Assembly: GCF_014200595.1 (NCBI RefSeq)
Contig: NZ_JACHCG010000001.1
Coordinates: 1,550,001-1,614,000, forward strand
Origin: Pedobacter cryoconitis
GTDB taxonomy: Bacteria; Bacteroidota; Bacteroidia; Sphingobacteriales; Sphingobacteriaceae
Reading direction: 5' to 3'
Length of the DNA stretch: 64,000 bases
Shown here: positions 52,853-61,754 of the stretch, one piece after another
Layout of the letters: each line of letters starts with the position of its first letter
How positions within the stretch are numbered: the stretch's first letter is position 1
Program-made: the position numbers and the translations under genes
Notes under the pieces: generated by a model
Database searches by the model: none
Told to the model about the DNA's origin: nothing
The model's input: the letters and a program-made list of their open reading frames with translations, nothing else

Positions 52853-53686
52853 TTATTTAGATTCTTTGTTCAATATTTCCGGAATAAATAATTTTCTCAT
52901 GTAGTTTACATAGTCCTGATCACTTTTATTTTGTCTCGCCCCAAAATATAAACGGGTATCTACGCCGGCCATATAACGCAATTGATCTTTATTATCGGAA
53001 GCGGCTTCATAGATTACTTCAGCAATATCAGCTGTGGTTGAGGTCATAGTGTCGTTTTTATACCAATTGTCCAGCGCTATTTTATCAAATTCCTGATAGG
53101 CAGTGATGTTATCATTTGCAGCCATGCTTACTGCGCCAAAGAAATTGCTTTCTGTTGATCCTGGCTCAATAATTTTGACTGAAATGTTTTGTGAAAGCAA
53201 CTCATAAGCTAAGGACTCAGAGAAACCTTCTATTGCAAATTTAGTGGAGTGATAAAGGCTGCATGTTGGAAAAGTTACTCTTCCACCTTGTGAAGTAATA
53301 TTAATGATTAAGCCTGCTTGTTTTGCTCTGAAATGTGGCAGGATAGCTCTAATGACATCCATTACACCAAATACATTGACACTGAATTGCTGCATGACCT
53401 GTTCTGAAGTCGATTTTTCAAACGCACCCAGTACGCCAAAGCCTGCATTGTTCACAACGGCATCAATACTTCCGAATTTTTCAATTCCAGAGGCGATTGC
53501 AGCTGCAATACTTTCTTTATCCTGAACATCCAGCTTTGTCAAAAAGATATTTTTGATGGCAGATAGTTCTTCTTCTTTTTCTGGTGCGCGCATAGTAGCG
53601 ATTACATTCCATCCTGCTGCTGCGAATTTTTTTGCAGTTGCTTTACCAATACCTGAAGATGTTCCTGTGATTAATATAGTTTTCAT
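52853..53686 (-). CDS. SDR oxidoreductase
   Basis: A 277-residue classical SDR: TGTSSGIGKATAKKFAAAG (cofactor), LDVQD, VNNAGFG, and the catalytic Ser, Tyr and Lys in NITSQGGRVTFPTCSLYHSTK. It is the second gene of the minus-strand operon, four bases after the monooxygenase-like gene. It is close in sequence to the SDR at 63095-63910 (shared NVIATMRAPE/NPE, LYHSTKFAIEG/LYHGTKFAVEG and KDQLRYMAG/KDQLRYAAG), which is also beside an AraC gene. The substrate is unknown. Confidence 0.93.
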   Translation of the reverse strand: MKTILITGTSSGIGKATAKKFAAAGWNVIATMRAPEKEEELSAIKNIFLTKLDVQDKESIAAAIASGIEKFGSIDAVVNNAGFGVLGAFEKSTSEQVMQQFSVNVFGVMDVIRAILPHFRAKQAGLIINITSQGGRVTFPTCSLYHSTKFAIEGFSESLAYELLSQNISVKIIEPGSTESNFFGAVSMAANDNITAYQEFDKIALDNWYKNDTMTSTTADIAEVIYEAASDNKDQLRYMAGVDTRLYFGARQNKSDQDYVNYMRKLFIPEILNKESK

Positions 53687-53690
53687 AATG

Positions 53691-53993
53691 TTATTTTATT
53701 AAGTTAAATTTTTCTATAAGCTGGATTGATTTGAAAGGTTCAGCTGTAAATGCTAAAGCCTGTTCAACGTATTGGTTTGTGGCAACAACTTCTAAATGTC
53801 CTTCGAAGCTTTTTTGCGATTCCCATGTTTCAATAATACAGGACACTAATGGATTGGTGCTGTCGCCGTAAATTTCATAACTAATGCATCCCGGTTCGGA
53901 TGGTGTGTTTTTCCTGAGTACTGAAAAAATAGGTTCAAGAGATGCTGCGTTACTTTGGTCGCTGGCTGTGAATAATGTTAAATAGGTGATCAT
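53691..53993 (-). CDS. Antibiotic biosynthesis monooxygenase (ABM)-like protein
   Basis: A 100-residue dimeric alpha/beta-barrel protein of the ABM/YgiN group (LEPIFSVLRKNTPSEPGCISYEI, IIETWESQKSFEGHLE and KSIQLIEKFN). The ATG at 53993 is preferred, as it gives the family length and lies 20 bp after an exact -7 box; the frame extends 26 codons upstream, through the promoter. YgiN-like proteins oxidise quinols. It is the first gene of the operon with two SDRs and AraC, and divergent from the flavin monooxygenase. Confidence 0.85.
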   Translation of the reverse strand: MITYLTLFTASDQSNAASLEPIFSVLRKNTPSEPGCISYEIYGDSTNPLVSCIIETWESQKSFEGHLEVVATNQYVEQALAFTAEPFKSIQLIEKFNLIK

Positions 53994-54013
53994 ATAAATG
54001 TGTTTTAACACTA

Positions 54014-54021
54014 CAAAGTTA
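54014..54021 (-). promoter_or_regulatory. Predicted -7 box of the ABM-SDR-SDR-AraC operon
   Basis: TAACTTTG on the minus strand matches TAnnTTTG exactly, 20 bp before the ABM start. A small dyad, GTTTG-TTT-CAAAC (54045-54057), lies upstream of it. Confidence 0.5.
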
Positions 54022-54221
54022 TAGAGTGAGGTAAAGGGGATCATGTTTGTTTCAAACCAATACTTGTTCAATTCAAACCTTGCAGTGTTTCTTATCCTTT
54101 TATACTTGTGCTGGCGCTATCGGCTCATATTATTTACGACTATTTTTAAATTGAACCCGGCTATTTTACTTGCAGGAATAGGAGTAAGTTTAGAGTGCCT
54201 GAATCAAAATATTTTTAGCTT

Positions 54222-55388
54222 ATGTTATTACAGAATAAAAAAGTCGCTATTGTTGGCGGCGGTCCTGGAGGGTTAACTCTGGCGAAGTTGCTTCAACTTA
54301 AAGGCGTTGATGTGAAAGTTTATGAAAGAAGTAAAGATAAATCGGCTGTTCAGCAGGGTGCTACGCTTGATTTGCACTACGAATCAGGTTTAAAAGCATT
54401 ACGGGAATGCGGATTGATGGAAGAGTTTGAAAAAAACTACCGGCCGGGAGCTGACCGGTTAACTATTACTGACCAGCACGCAGTAGTCCGCTTTGGCGAG
54501 GCTGAAGAGGGAAGAATTCAGGATTTGAACAGCGAATATGCGCGTCCGGAAATAGACCGTGGCCCGCTCCGTGATTTACTGATTGAATCATTGCAAGACG
54601 AAACTATAGTTTGGAATGCCCATTGTGCTGAACTGAAAAAAGATGGGAGCAGATGGGAGCTGATTTTTAAAAACGGGACAGTTGCTGATGCTGATTTTGT
54701 GATTGCAGCAGACGGAGCTAATTCAAAAATCAGGAAATACATTACGGACATTCAACCTGTTTATTCAGGGATTACCGTTTTGGAGGGCAATATTTACAAC
54801 GCTGCGGTTAATGCACCGCATTTGTGGGAATTGACTAACGGGGGAAAAGTTTTTGCACTGGGCGGTTCCAAAACAATTGTGCTGAGTGCAAAGGGTGAAG
54901 GTTCACTTTCATTTTATACAGGTACCAGGGAAACAAAGGACTGGGTAAAAGCATCGGGTATTGACTTTGAAAATAAAGAGCAGATTCTCGCCTGGTTTAA
55001 ACAACGTTTTTCAGATTGGAGTGTGGATTGGCAGAAGGTATTCTTAACTGATGAATCTTATTTTGTGGCCAGACCACAATATTATTTCCCTGTAGATCAA
55101 GCATGGCAGGCGCTTCCGGATTTAACTATGATTGGCGATGCAGCTCATCTTATGCCGCCTTTTGCAGGTGAGGGAGTGAATCAGGCCATGCAGGATGCAT
55201 TGGAATTATATGAAGCATTGTGCATGGGGGATTTTAGTTCTTTGCAGGAGGCCATTGCAGCATTTGAAAAGAAAATGTGCAGCAGAACTTCAGAGGTAAC
55301 AGTGGATACTCTGCTACAAACTGAAGCATTGCATTCAGAGGACAGCCTTCAGTATTTGCTGGATATGTTTAATCATTTTCGGAGTTAA
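54222..55388 (+). CDS. FAD-dependent monooxygenase, Tet(X)-like
   Basis: A 388-residue flavin monooxygenase of the class A hydroxylase type. It has the FAD motif IVGGGPGGLTLAKLLQLKG at the N-terminus, TLDLHYESG near residue 45, the second motif DFVIAADGANSKIRKY near 150, and GDAAHLMPPFAGEGVNQAM near 300. The order and several stretches (GGGPxGLTxAKLLQ, TLDLH, MIGDAAHLMPPFAG) are as in the tetracycline destructase Tet(X). By eye, the Tet(X) His234 position seems to be Ser here, so tetracycline activity is doubtful. It is divergent from the ABM/SDR/AraC operon and ends at a terminator. Confidence 0.88.
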   Translation: MLLQNKKVAIVGGGPGGLTLAKLLQLKGVDVKVYERSKDKSAVQQGATLDLHYESGLKALRECGLMEEFEKNYRPGADRLTITDQHAVVRFGEAEEGRIQDLNSEYARPEIDRGPLRDLLIESLQDETIVWNAHCAELKKDGSRWELIFKNGTVADADFVIAADGANSKIRKYITDIQPVYSGITVLEGNIYNAAVNAPHLWELTNGGKVFALGGSKTIVLSAKGEGSLSFYTGTRETKDWVKASGIDFENKEQILAWFKQRFSDWSVDWQKVFLTDESYFVARPQYYFPVDQAWQALPDLTMIGDAAHLMPPFAGEGVNQAMQDALELYEALCMGDFSSLQEAIAAFEKKMCSRTSEVTVDTLLQTEALHSEDSLQYLLDMFNHFRS

Positions 55389-55397
55389 TATTCATAA

Positions 55398-55430
55398 AAA
55401 AGCCGTCCCCTTTAGTTGGAGACGGCTTTT
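55398..55430. terminator. Bidirectional-type terminator
   Basis: AAAAGCCGTC (55398-55407) pairs with GACGGCTTTT (55421-55430). It separates the monooxygenase gene from the convergent TonB receptor gene. Confidence 0.87.
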
Positions 55431-55446
55431 ACACAATATAAAAACC

Positions 55447-58026
55447 TTATAAAGAATAACGTAGTGTTACCCCATAGGTTCTTGGATCACCAAGTACGCC
55501 AGCATATAAACCGGAGTTACCCGCTGCGGCCTGCAATTGTTCGTAATAATTTTTATTGGCGATATTTCTGGCCCAGATAAATACAGAGAATTTATCTGAC
55601 TTAAATCCTAATCTACCATTCAATAGCGAATAACCCTCCACATTTAACACACTTGATGGAGTTGGGTTTGAAGAATATTCTGAGCGGTAACTCGCATCGG
55701 CAGCAATAAAATATCTGCCTGTTGTAGTGGCCAGTTTACCAGGATTGCTGAACTCTGCACCACCAGAAACATTCCATTTAGAGATACCCGGTAATCTGCC
55801 ACCTGAAGCATCTTTAAAGGCTACTTGTGTAGCTACACCATTCACGAGTTCTGTATGACCGGTTTCTTCTAATGGAAGCGGTGCATTTGTAAATTTCACA
55901 TATTTGCCATCAAGATAAGCCAGAGCCGCATTTATAGTTAAGAACCTTCCTATCTGGTAAGTTCCATCAACTTCCAAACCTTTTACCCTGACTTTTTCTG
56001 CATTGGCAAGATAACCTCTGTTTACACCCAATTGTGGTGATTGTACATTGGTCTGGTAATCTTTAATGTCTGTATTAAAAGCACTAACGTTTACGATTGC
56101 ACCTTTAACAGGTTTAGTTTTAATTCCTAATTCGTAATGTTGAACATATTCTGGTTTTACGACGGCTACAGACAAGTCTGCTTCTCCGGTAGCAGTAGTT
56201 GGCAACCCACCCACGTTAACACCAACTGGTTTATAAGCGGTAGAAAAAGTTCCATAAGCGTTTAACTTGGTCGTAGGACGGTATGAAACTGTGATATTAC
56301 CAGACAAATTGTTGTTGTCCACATTGGTTGTGAACCGCTGATTGGCATAAACAGCTGTTTTTAGTGCAAGTAAAGCAGGATCTGTGGTTTGCAAGCCTCC
56401 GTAAGTTGTCCTGTCATAGTCTACATCTTTTTTATCATAAGTATATCTTAACCCTGGTAAAACATGCAGGTGGTTCACAATCTCCCAATCAACCTGTGCG
56501 AATACAGCAGCACTCAATGATTTAATAGTTGAATTAGTTTTGATACCGTAACCATCTAGCAGACCTGGTGTTGAATATAATGCCTGTGCACCAGTATTAC
56601 TAGTTTGCACAAATCTCCACTGATCTTTACCTACTTCTTCTGTCTGTCCCAGACCTTTTAGATTCTGACCAAGGAAATATACACCAATCACACCGCTTAC
56701 TTTTTCTGAGAGATTACCGGCATATCTGACTTCTTGTGAATACTGATCGTGGCGGGAGGTCCCCTGAGATTTAGTCAATGCAGATAGTTCTGAGAAATCT
56801 CTGTCGTTTGTAGGATTCCAGTTCCAGAATCTCCATGCAGTAGTTGAAGTCAGGGTTCCATTACCTATTTTATAATCCACATTTACGGATAACCCACCGA
56901 TGGACTGATCGTGTTTCCATGGCGTATTGGTATTGATTGTTCTGGACTTCGGATCTACTACAGGCTGCTGGTAGCCTAAGTCAGAAACAATTTTAGCATA
57001 CTGACGGTAAGGACTTCTTTCTGTTGCAGTAACCCCTGCAATTACCAGTGGGTAACCTGCGGGGTGCTGAATGCTTGCATCTCCACTAAACAAGATTTGT
57101 AGTTTATCTGAAGGGGTATAATATAATTGACCTTTAAAACCAAGGTTGTTCTGACCGCTATATCTGCGTTCTTCTTTAGTATTGAAAATTGTACCATCGC
57201 GTTGAGTTCCGGAAATGGATAATCTTGCGGCAAGATTTTTTCCAATCCCTCCGGTAACTGATGTTTTCGCCTGCATAAAGTTGTAGTTTCCAAAACTCAA
57301 TTCAACTTTTCCGCTTGGTGTTTGTGTTGGTTTTGCTGTAGTGATGTTAAATGCACCTGCGGTAGTATTCTTACCAAACAATGTTCCTTGCGGGCCACGT
57401 AATATTTCTATTTGTTCAATGTCCAGAAAATCTGTAGAGGTAGCAGCCGGACGAGCCTGGTAAACTCCATCTACATAAAAGCCTACACCTGGATCAATAC
57501 CATCGTTGGTTAAGCCAAATGTTGAACCTAAACCCCTGATATTAAGTGTCGTATTTCTGGCATTTGAAGCATATAATTGTACTGAGGGAACCAGTTCTTT
57601 TAAACGGTTAACGTTAAAAGCACCTGCGTTTTCTGCGGCCTGACCTCCGATAACAGTAATTGCAATAGGCACATCTTGCAATACTTCTGAGCGTCTTCTT
57701 GAGGTGACAACGATTTCATCAAGCAGCGCACTTTCGATCAGGATTAACTCAAAAGGTGTATCCTGAAGCTTTAGAATCTGAAAATCCTGTGATTTATAGC
57801 CAACTGAACTCACCCGAAGGTAAAATGGGAGTTCTTGCTTTGAATCGATACTGAACTTGCCATCAACATCCGCAGTTGCAGAAATCTTAGTGCCTCTGAT
57901 CAGCACTGTTGCATGTGGTACCGGAACGCCGTTACTACTTTTTATAACGCCCGTTATCGCACTTTGGGCAGAAACATAATTTGCCGTTAGCAGAAGTGAA
58001 AGGATAATGAGTAAATGTTTCTTCAT
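55447..58026 (-). CDS. TonB-dependent receptor
   Basis: An 859-residue receptor; the ATG at 58026 starts the signal peptide (LLIILSLLLTANYVSAQ), while the open frame begins at a TTG five codons upstream. Order: carboxypeptidase-regulatory-like domain (about 22-100), TonB box and plug (about 105-225; LDEIVVTSRRRSEVLQDVPIA, LNIRGLGSTFGL, IEILRGPQGTLFGKNTTAGA) and a barrel ending in TYGVTLRYSL. The plug motifs are like those of receptors in the FecA/CirA-like group from sphingomonads. No SusD partner or enzyme is adjacent; the ligand is unknown. Confidence 0.93.
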   Translation of the reverse strand: MKKHLLIILSLLLTANYVSAQSAITGVIKSSNGVPVPHATVLIRGTKISATADVDGKFSIDSKQELPFYLRVSSVGYKSQDFQILKLQDTPFELILIESALLDEIVVTSRRRSEVLQDVPIAITVIGGQAAENAGAFNVNRLKELVPSVQLYASNARNTTLNIRGLGSTFGLTNDGIDPGVGFYVDGVYQARPAATSTDFLDIEQIEILRGPQGTLFGKNTTAGAFNITTAKPTQTPSGKVELSFGNYNFMQAKTSVTGGIGKNLAARLSISGTQRDGTIFNTKEERRYSGQNNLGFKGQLYYTPSDKLQILFSGDASIQHPAGYPLVIAGVTATERSPYRQYAKIVSDLGYQQPVVDPKSRTINTNTPWKHDQSIGGLSVNVDYKIGNGTLTSTTAWRFWNWNPTNDRDFSELSALTKSQGTSRHDQYSQEVRYAGNLSEKVSGVIGVYFLGQNLKGLGQTEEVGKDQWRFVQTSNTGAQALYSTPGLLDGYGIKTNSTIKSLSAAVFAQVDWEIVNHLHVLPGLRYTYDKKDVDYDRTTYGGLQTTDPALLALKTAVYANQRFTTNVDNNNLSGNITVSYRPTTKLNAYGTFSTAYKPVGVNVGGLPTTATGEADLSVAVVKPEYVQHYELGIKTKPVKGAIVNVSAFNTDIKDYQTNVQSPQLGVNRGYLANAEKVRVKGLEVDGTYQIGRFLTINAALAYLDGKYVKFTNAPLPLEETGHTELVNGVATQVAFKDASGGRLPGISKWNVSGGAEFSNPGKLATTTGRYFIAADASYRSEYSSNPTPSSVLNVEGYSLLNGRLGFKSDKFSVFIWARNIANKNYYEQLQAAAGNSGLYAGVLGDPRTYGVTLRYSL

Positions 58027-58527
58027 AATGTTAATATTCAATGGTTAGCAGGTTATACGCACCAGATAATTGGTTTTATGCGTTAGTTTTAGGTGATTAT
58101 TGCATAGCAAAGCCATCTGGATATTTTTAGCATCCAGCCAGGTTTTAAAATATGATATTTATAGGCGTTTTAGTCTTGCTCAGTGACTACTGAGCAGAAT
58201 CAATAGCAACAGCTACAGTCTGATAGAAAGAGGGTTCCTTCCTGAGCTGTTTTTCTTTTCATTTTTATAAAATGTAAATCTGTTTTCATTTAGTTCTGGT
58301 TGTAAAGATTTATTTTGATTATACGAATATAGTATTCTTTTTTTGTTAAAAAGATTAAATCTATGGATTTTGTAGTTTTTATTTGAAGTGTCAGAAAAAT
58401 CTCTCTTTAATATGGTGTTAAGACAATAATTCATTATTGAAAATCATAAGGGCCGGCTGAGCAGGCTGTTATAAAAATGCCAAACAATCATACGAACATG
58501 ATGTTATCCTGAAAAAATAAATGAATT
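58027..58527. other. Gene-free region between the TonB receptor and an SDR gene
   Basis: About 500 bp of AT-rich sequence. The only clear structure is a perfect dyad, TGCTCAGT-GACT-ACTGAGCA (58177-58196), which lies 150 bp above the receptor start and could be an operator or hairpin. A 73-codon open frame in the AT-rich part (58213-58434) looks non-coding. Confidence 0.4.
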
Positions 58528-59382
58528 ATGGCTAAGATATTAATAACAGGAGCGGGGTCAGGATTTGCGAGAGAAGCAGCCTTGCGTTTAGCAGAAAAGG
58601 GAAACTCAGTAATTGCAACAGTTGAAATCGTAGCTCAGATTGCTGGTTTGAAAAAAGAAGCTGAAGATAGGGGTATAGATTTGCAAGTTGAGAAATTGGA
58701 CGTTACCAATTCTGATGATCATATTAAAGCGTGGAAATGGGACATAGATGTGCTATTAAATAATGCAGGGATTTCAGAAGGCGGATCTGCTGTTGATATC
58801 CCGTTAGATAAAGTTCGTCGTCAATTTGAAGTTAATGTTTTTGGCCCACTGGCGCTGACACAGGGCTTTGCTAAGAAGTTTATAGAAAATAAGAAAGGGA
58901 AAATTGTATTTCTTTCTTCTGTAGCCGGATTATCGGCCGATCCTTTTACTGGTGCTTATGCGGCATCCAAACATTCAATTGAGGCTTTCGCAGAGGCATT
59001 GAATAAAGAAGTTAGTGAATTTGGGGTTCAGGTTGCTACTATAAACCCTGGCCCTTACCTGACTGGTTTTAATGACAGGATGTTTGAAACATGGAAAGAG
59101 TGGAGAGATGATGATAATCATACGGTATTTGACTATAGTAAGATATCTTTTCCTCATGAACAATATGATCCGGAAGCTATTGTAGATTTAATTGTTAAAG
59201 TTCTGAGTAATGAGATCGATAATTACCGTAATCTTTTACCTGAATCTTTTGCAGATCAAATCAAAGAACAACAAAAATTAGTATGGACTAAAAAGCAAAA
59301 TAGTACAACTGGTAAACGTGATGAACTGGTACAAAAAGCTTATGAAATTGAACCTGGTACTCCGGTCGGGGAGGAAAAATAG
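58528..59382 (+). CDS. SDR oxidoreductase
   Basis: A 284-residue short-chain dehydrogenase: TGAGSGFAREAALRLAEKG (cofactor; the second Gly of TGxxxGxG is Phe-Ala here), LLNNAGISEGG, catalytic Ser in IVFLSSVAGLS and Tyr-Lys in YAASKHSIEAFAE. The C-terminal 60 residues are long and charged. It is a single gene between the TonB receptor and azoreductase genes. The substrate is unknown. Confidence 0.92.
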   Translation: MAKILITGAGSGFAREAALRLAEKGNSVIATVEIVAQIAGLKKEAEDRGIDLQVEKLDVTNSDDHIKAWKWDIDVLLNNAGISEGGSAVDIPLDKVRRQFEVNVFGPLALTQGFAKKFIENKKGKIVFLSSVAGLSADPFTGAYAASKHSIEAFAEALNKEVSEFGVQVATINPGPYLTGFNDRMFETWKEWRDDDNHTVFDYSKISFPHEQYDPEAIVDLIVKVLSNEIDNYRNLLPESFADQIKEQQKLVWTKKQNSTTGKRDELVQKAYEIEPGTPVGEEK

Positions 59383-59452
59383 AGATTGATAGAATAGATT
59401 CAATGTTTGAGGTAATGCAGGTTTCTGCCACCTCAAACATTATTTTGAAGGT

Positions 59453-60055
59453 TTAATCAATCTTTATACTATCAATTGCGTCTTCCATTGCAGTTTCCTT
59501 TACTCCGGGTACTTTTAATCCTTCTGCACGGAATACAGTGAGATCAGTCATGCCTAAAAAGCCAAGAAAAGCTTGCAAATAAGGAGCAACAAAATCGTTA
59601 GCTTTACCCGGGCCTTGTGAATATACACCGCCCGAAGACATGGCCACATAAACTTTTTTTCCTGTTACCATTCCGACAGGGCCATTTTCACCATACCCAA
59701 AAGTTATTCCTGCCCTGGTAATATGATCAATCCATGCCTTAAGTGACGAATGGATAGTGAAGTTGTAAAGCGGTGCACCAATAACAATGATGTCCGCGGC
59801 CAATAATTGTTTAACGACCTGGTCAGAAAAACGGATAGATTCTTTTTCCTGCGCGGTTAGCTGCTCTCCAGGAATAAAGAAGGTACGAAGAACTTCAGGA
59901 CTAAGATGTGGAATTTTGGCATCGACAAGATTTAATTCTTCCACAGTACTACCCGGGTACTTTTGCTGAATTTTTTCAACTATGGTATAACCCAGCTTAA
60001 TGCTGTGTGATTCTTTGCCTTGCATGCTTGAGATTAAATGAAGGATATGTTTCAT
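59453..60055 (-). CDS. azoR: FMN-dependent NADH-azoreductase
   Basis: A 200-residue flavodoxin-like fold protein. The ATG at 60055 begins the normal N-terminus (MKHILHLISSMQGKESHSI); the open frame runs 18 codons further. AzoR motifs are DIIVIGAPLYNFTIHSSLKAWIDHI near residue 95 and MSSGGVYSQGPG near 140. It reduces azo compounds and quinones with NADH via FMN in the cytosol. It is divergent from an HxlR gene; an exact -7 box (60092-60099) and a dyad (60125-60144) lie between, so HxlR is its likely regulator. Confidence 0.92.
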   Translation of the reverse strand: MKHILHLISSMQGKESHSIKLGYTIVEKIQQKYPGSTVEELNLVDAKIPHLSPEVLRTFFIPGEQLTAQEKESIRFSDQVVKQLLAADIIVIGAPLYNFTIHSSLKAWIDHITRAGITFGYGENGPVGMVTGKKVYVAMSSGGVYSQGPGKANDFVAPYLQAFLGFLGMTDLTVFRAEGLKVPGVKETAMEDAIDSIKID

Positions 60056-60091
60056 AATAATATTGCTTATTTTTAATACTGTTAACACCAG

Positions 60092-60144
60092 CAAAAGTAG
60101 GGTTGGCAAGTCATTAAAAGTCCGTACTTACCTAAAGGAAAGTA
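60092..60144 (-). promoter_or_regulatory. azoR promoter and shared HxlR-type operator
   Basis: TACTTTTG (60092-60099, minus strand) matches TAnnTTTG exactly, 36 bp before the azoR start. The near-perfect dyad TACTTACCT-AA-AGGAAAGTA (60125-60144; one mismatch) lies between azoR and the divergent hxlR gene, 35.5 bp from the -7 box centre to box edge. Confidence 0.55.
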
Positions 60145-60178
60145 GTTACATTGAGGTAAGTGATGTATCTTTACTACT

Positions 60179-60556
60179 ATGAAAATGATTAGAAATGAGG
60201 ATCTTCCAAGCCATGAAGAATGCGCAGGCTCGCTCAAAAACGTGCTTGATGCACTCTATGTTCTGAATGGAAAGTGGAAGGTGGCATTGATCCTTTGCCT
60301 GGTACAATCCTCAAAACGTTTTAATGAGATTCAACATGAAATCACTGGAATATCCTCCAAGGTATTAGCTAAAGAGTTAAAAGATCTGGAATTGAATGAC
60401 TTTATCAAACGTAATGTATATCCGACCACCCCGGTAAGTATTATTTATGAAGCAACTGAGTATAGCCAGACTTTAAAAAACGTGATAGGTGAATTGAGTG
60501 CCTGGGGTGAACAGCACAGAGAGAAAATTAAGCAAAGTATGCGAAAACAATCCTGA
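60179..60556 (+). CDS. HxlR-family transcriptional regulator
   Basis: A 125-residue winged-helix protein of HxlR type (LNGKWKVALILCLVQSSKRFNEI, then the recognition helix in ISSKVLAKELKDLELNDFIKR). A Cys near residue 15 (HEECAGSL) is in the position of the redox- or aldehyde-sensing cysteine known in this family (HypR, QorR, YodB). It is divergent from azoreductase, as YodB and AzoR1 are linked in Bacillus, so it may sense quinones or electrophiles and control azoR. It is followed by a decayed hydrolase gene on the other strand. Confidence 0.93.
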   Translation: MKMIRNEDLPSHEECAGSLKNVLDALYVLNGKWKVALILCLVQSSKRFNEIQHEITGISSKVLAKELKDLELNDFIKRNVYPTTPVSIIYEATEYSQTLKNVIGELSAWGEQHREKIKQSMRKQS

Positions 60557-60559
60557 ATT

Positions 60560-60899
60560 CTAAGAATTCCGGTTTAATAATTTCCTTACTTTTTTTACGA
60601 TCACGTGAGTGAGTGGTAATGCCATATAATCCGTTGGTTTTTTCCAGGAGGAGAACTTTGTGATAACAATATTGTTAGTCCCGTCAACAAACAGATTTTG
60701 TCCAGCCGCGTTTTCAATGGCCCAGCCCAAAAGATCAGTATCCGCGGACACATAACTGAAATTCTTCTCTTTAGATTCCTGAATCCTTCAAACTTGTATA
60801 GAATTCATAGAGATTCACAGGCTTGTAGCCTGCTGGCACGGGCTCCCAATTTGTTGCTATAGCATAGGTTTTTTGCTGAACTTCATTAAGCTCGTCCAT
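60560..60899 (-). pseudogene. Serine hydrolase (beta-lactamase-like) remnant
   Basis: Two protein-like pieces in different frames. The first (60899 to about 60780) reads MDELNEVQQKTYAIATNWEP and then GYKPVNLYEFYTSLKDSG; the second (about 60772 to 60560) reads KEKNFSYVSADTDLLGW, AIENAAGQNLFVD and NNIVITKFSSWKKP. They match, in order, parts of serine hydrolases such as 6-aminohexanoate-dimer hydrolase, where SADTDLLGW and GQNLFVD lie far apart. So the N-terminus is missing, a frameshift separates the pieces, and an internal deletion has joined two GQ sites. It lies six bases after the GNAT gene stop, on the same strand. Confidence 0.65.
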
Positions 60900-60905
60900 A
60901 TCCGG

Positions 60906-61439
60906 TTATTTTGCTAAATGTGAATATAGCTTAAAATTACCTGGGACTCCCCGAACCATACGGTATGATTTCAGTAACCCTTCGTACTGGTAACCACATT
61001 TTGTAAGTACACTTTCAGAACGTGAATTTGTTTCAAGAACGGTAGCTTGTATCCTAATGAAGCCAAAGCTTGAAAATCCCCAACTAGTTATTTCTTTGCA
61101 CATGGCAGTTGCTATGCCTCTTTTCCAGTAAGCAGGTGATAAATCATAAGCAATTTCTGCACTTTTGTTTACAGTAGAGATGGTATGAAAACCTATTGTT
61201 CCTATCAGGGTATTATTGTTTTCGTCAATGACGGCTAAACGTATAGCAGAGTCTTTATCAGCAGCATTATATTCCAGGTATAATGATTCCAGATCGTTAA
61301 CGGAGTTAAGGTTCCAACTGGTACCCTCATATACTTCTTTGATAGATAAATAATCATACCAGCTTTGTAAATCTTCCTTTTCAAGCTGCCTGAAATAAAT
61401 TCCAGGATAATTCATTTCAGGAATACATTCTGCTCTCAT
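60906..61439 (-). CDS. GNAT-family N-acetyltransferase
   Basis: A 177-residue acetyltransferase of the RimJ/RimL group: IYFRQLEKEDLQSWYDYLS at the start, GTIGFHTISTVNKSAEIAYDL in the core, the acetyl-CoA loop in PAYWKRGIATAMCKEI near residue 105, and ATVLETNSRSESVLTKCGY. It transfers an acetyl group to a protein N-terminus or small amine; the acceptor is unknown. It lies upstream of the decayed serine hydrolase and divergent from the antiporter gene. Confidence 0.9.
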   Translation of the reverse strand: MRAECIPEMNYPGIYFRQLEKEDLQSWYDYLSIKEVYEGTSWNLNSVNDLESLYLEYNAADKDSAIRLAVIDENNNTLIGTIGFHTISTVNKSAEIAYDLSPAYWKRGIATAMCKEITSWGFSSFGFIRIQATVLETNSRSESVLTKCGYQYEGLLKSYRMVRGVPGNFKLYSHLAK

Positions 61440-61754
61440 CTCATATTTTTAAATATTAGGGCATAGATAATATTTTATACTATAAATAACAATATAATCT
61501 TGTATTCCTTTCGGAAGAATCAAAAAGCCAGAGCAGGAGATGGACTGAATACGTAAATTTATCTAACTCAAAAGGGGAAGGACCTGAAAAGCCTGTTATA
61601 AATAGAGTAGGGACATAAAAATGTCCGAAGGGTGGGACACTGGTGTTTAGTTGATTATCCTGAATACAATTCTTTTTAAATAAAAAACCATAAAGGATTT
61701 TAAGTGTCCAACAATCTTTAAAGTTTATTGTTGTCATTTAGAAATTATAAAAGA
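61440..61754. other. Gene-free region between GNAT and antiporter genes
   Basis: About 315 bp of AT-rich sequence. It contains a small hairpin, GGACAT-AAAA-ATGTCC (61611-61626). No exact -7 box, riboswitch or credible gene was found; an 85-codon open frame on the minus strand looks non-coding. Confidence 0.4.

Noticed and set aside
54043..54276. 77-codon plus-strand open frame ahead of the Tet(X)-like gene
   Set aside because: It spans the divergent promoter region and overlaps the real gene start in another frame.
58213..58434. 73-codon minus-strand open frame
   Set aside because: It lies in very AT-rich intergenic DNA, and its composition (many Asn, Lys, Tyr, Phe) follows base composition; no family features are visible.
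61480..61737. 85-codon minus-strand open frame between the GNAT and antiporter genes
   Set aside because: No protein-like pattern, and it overlaps the promoter region of the antiporter gene.
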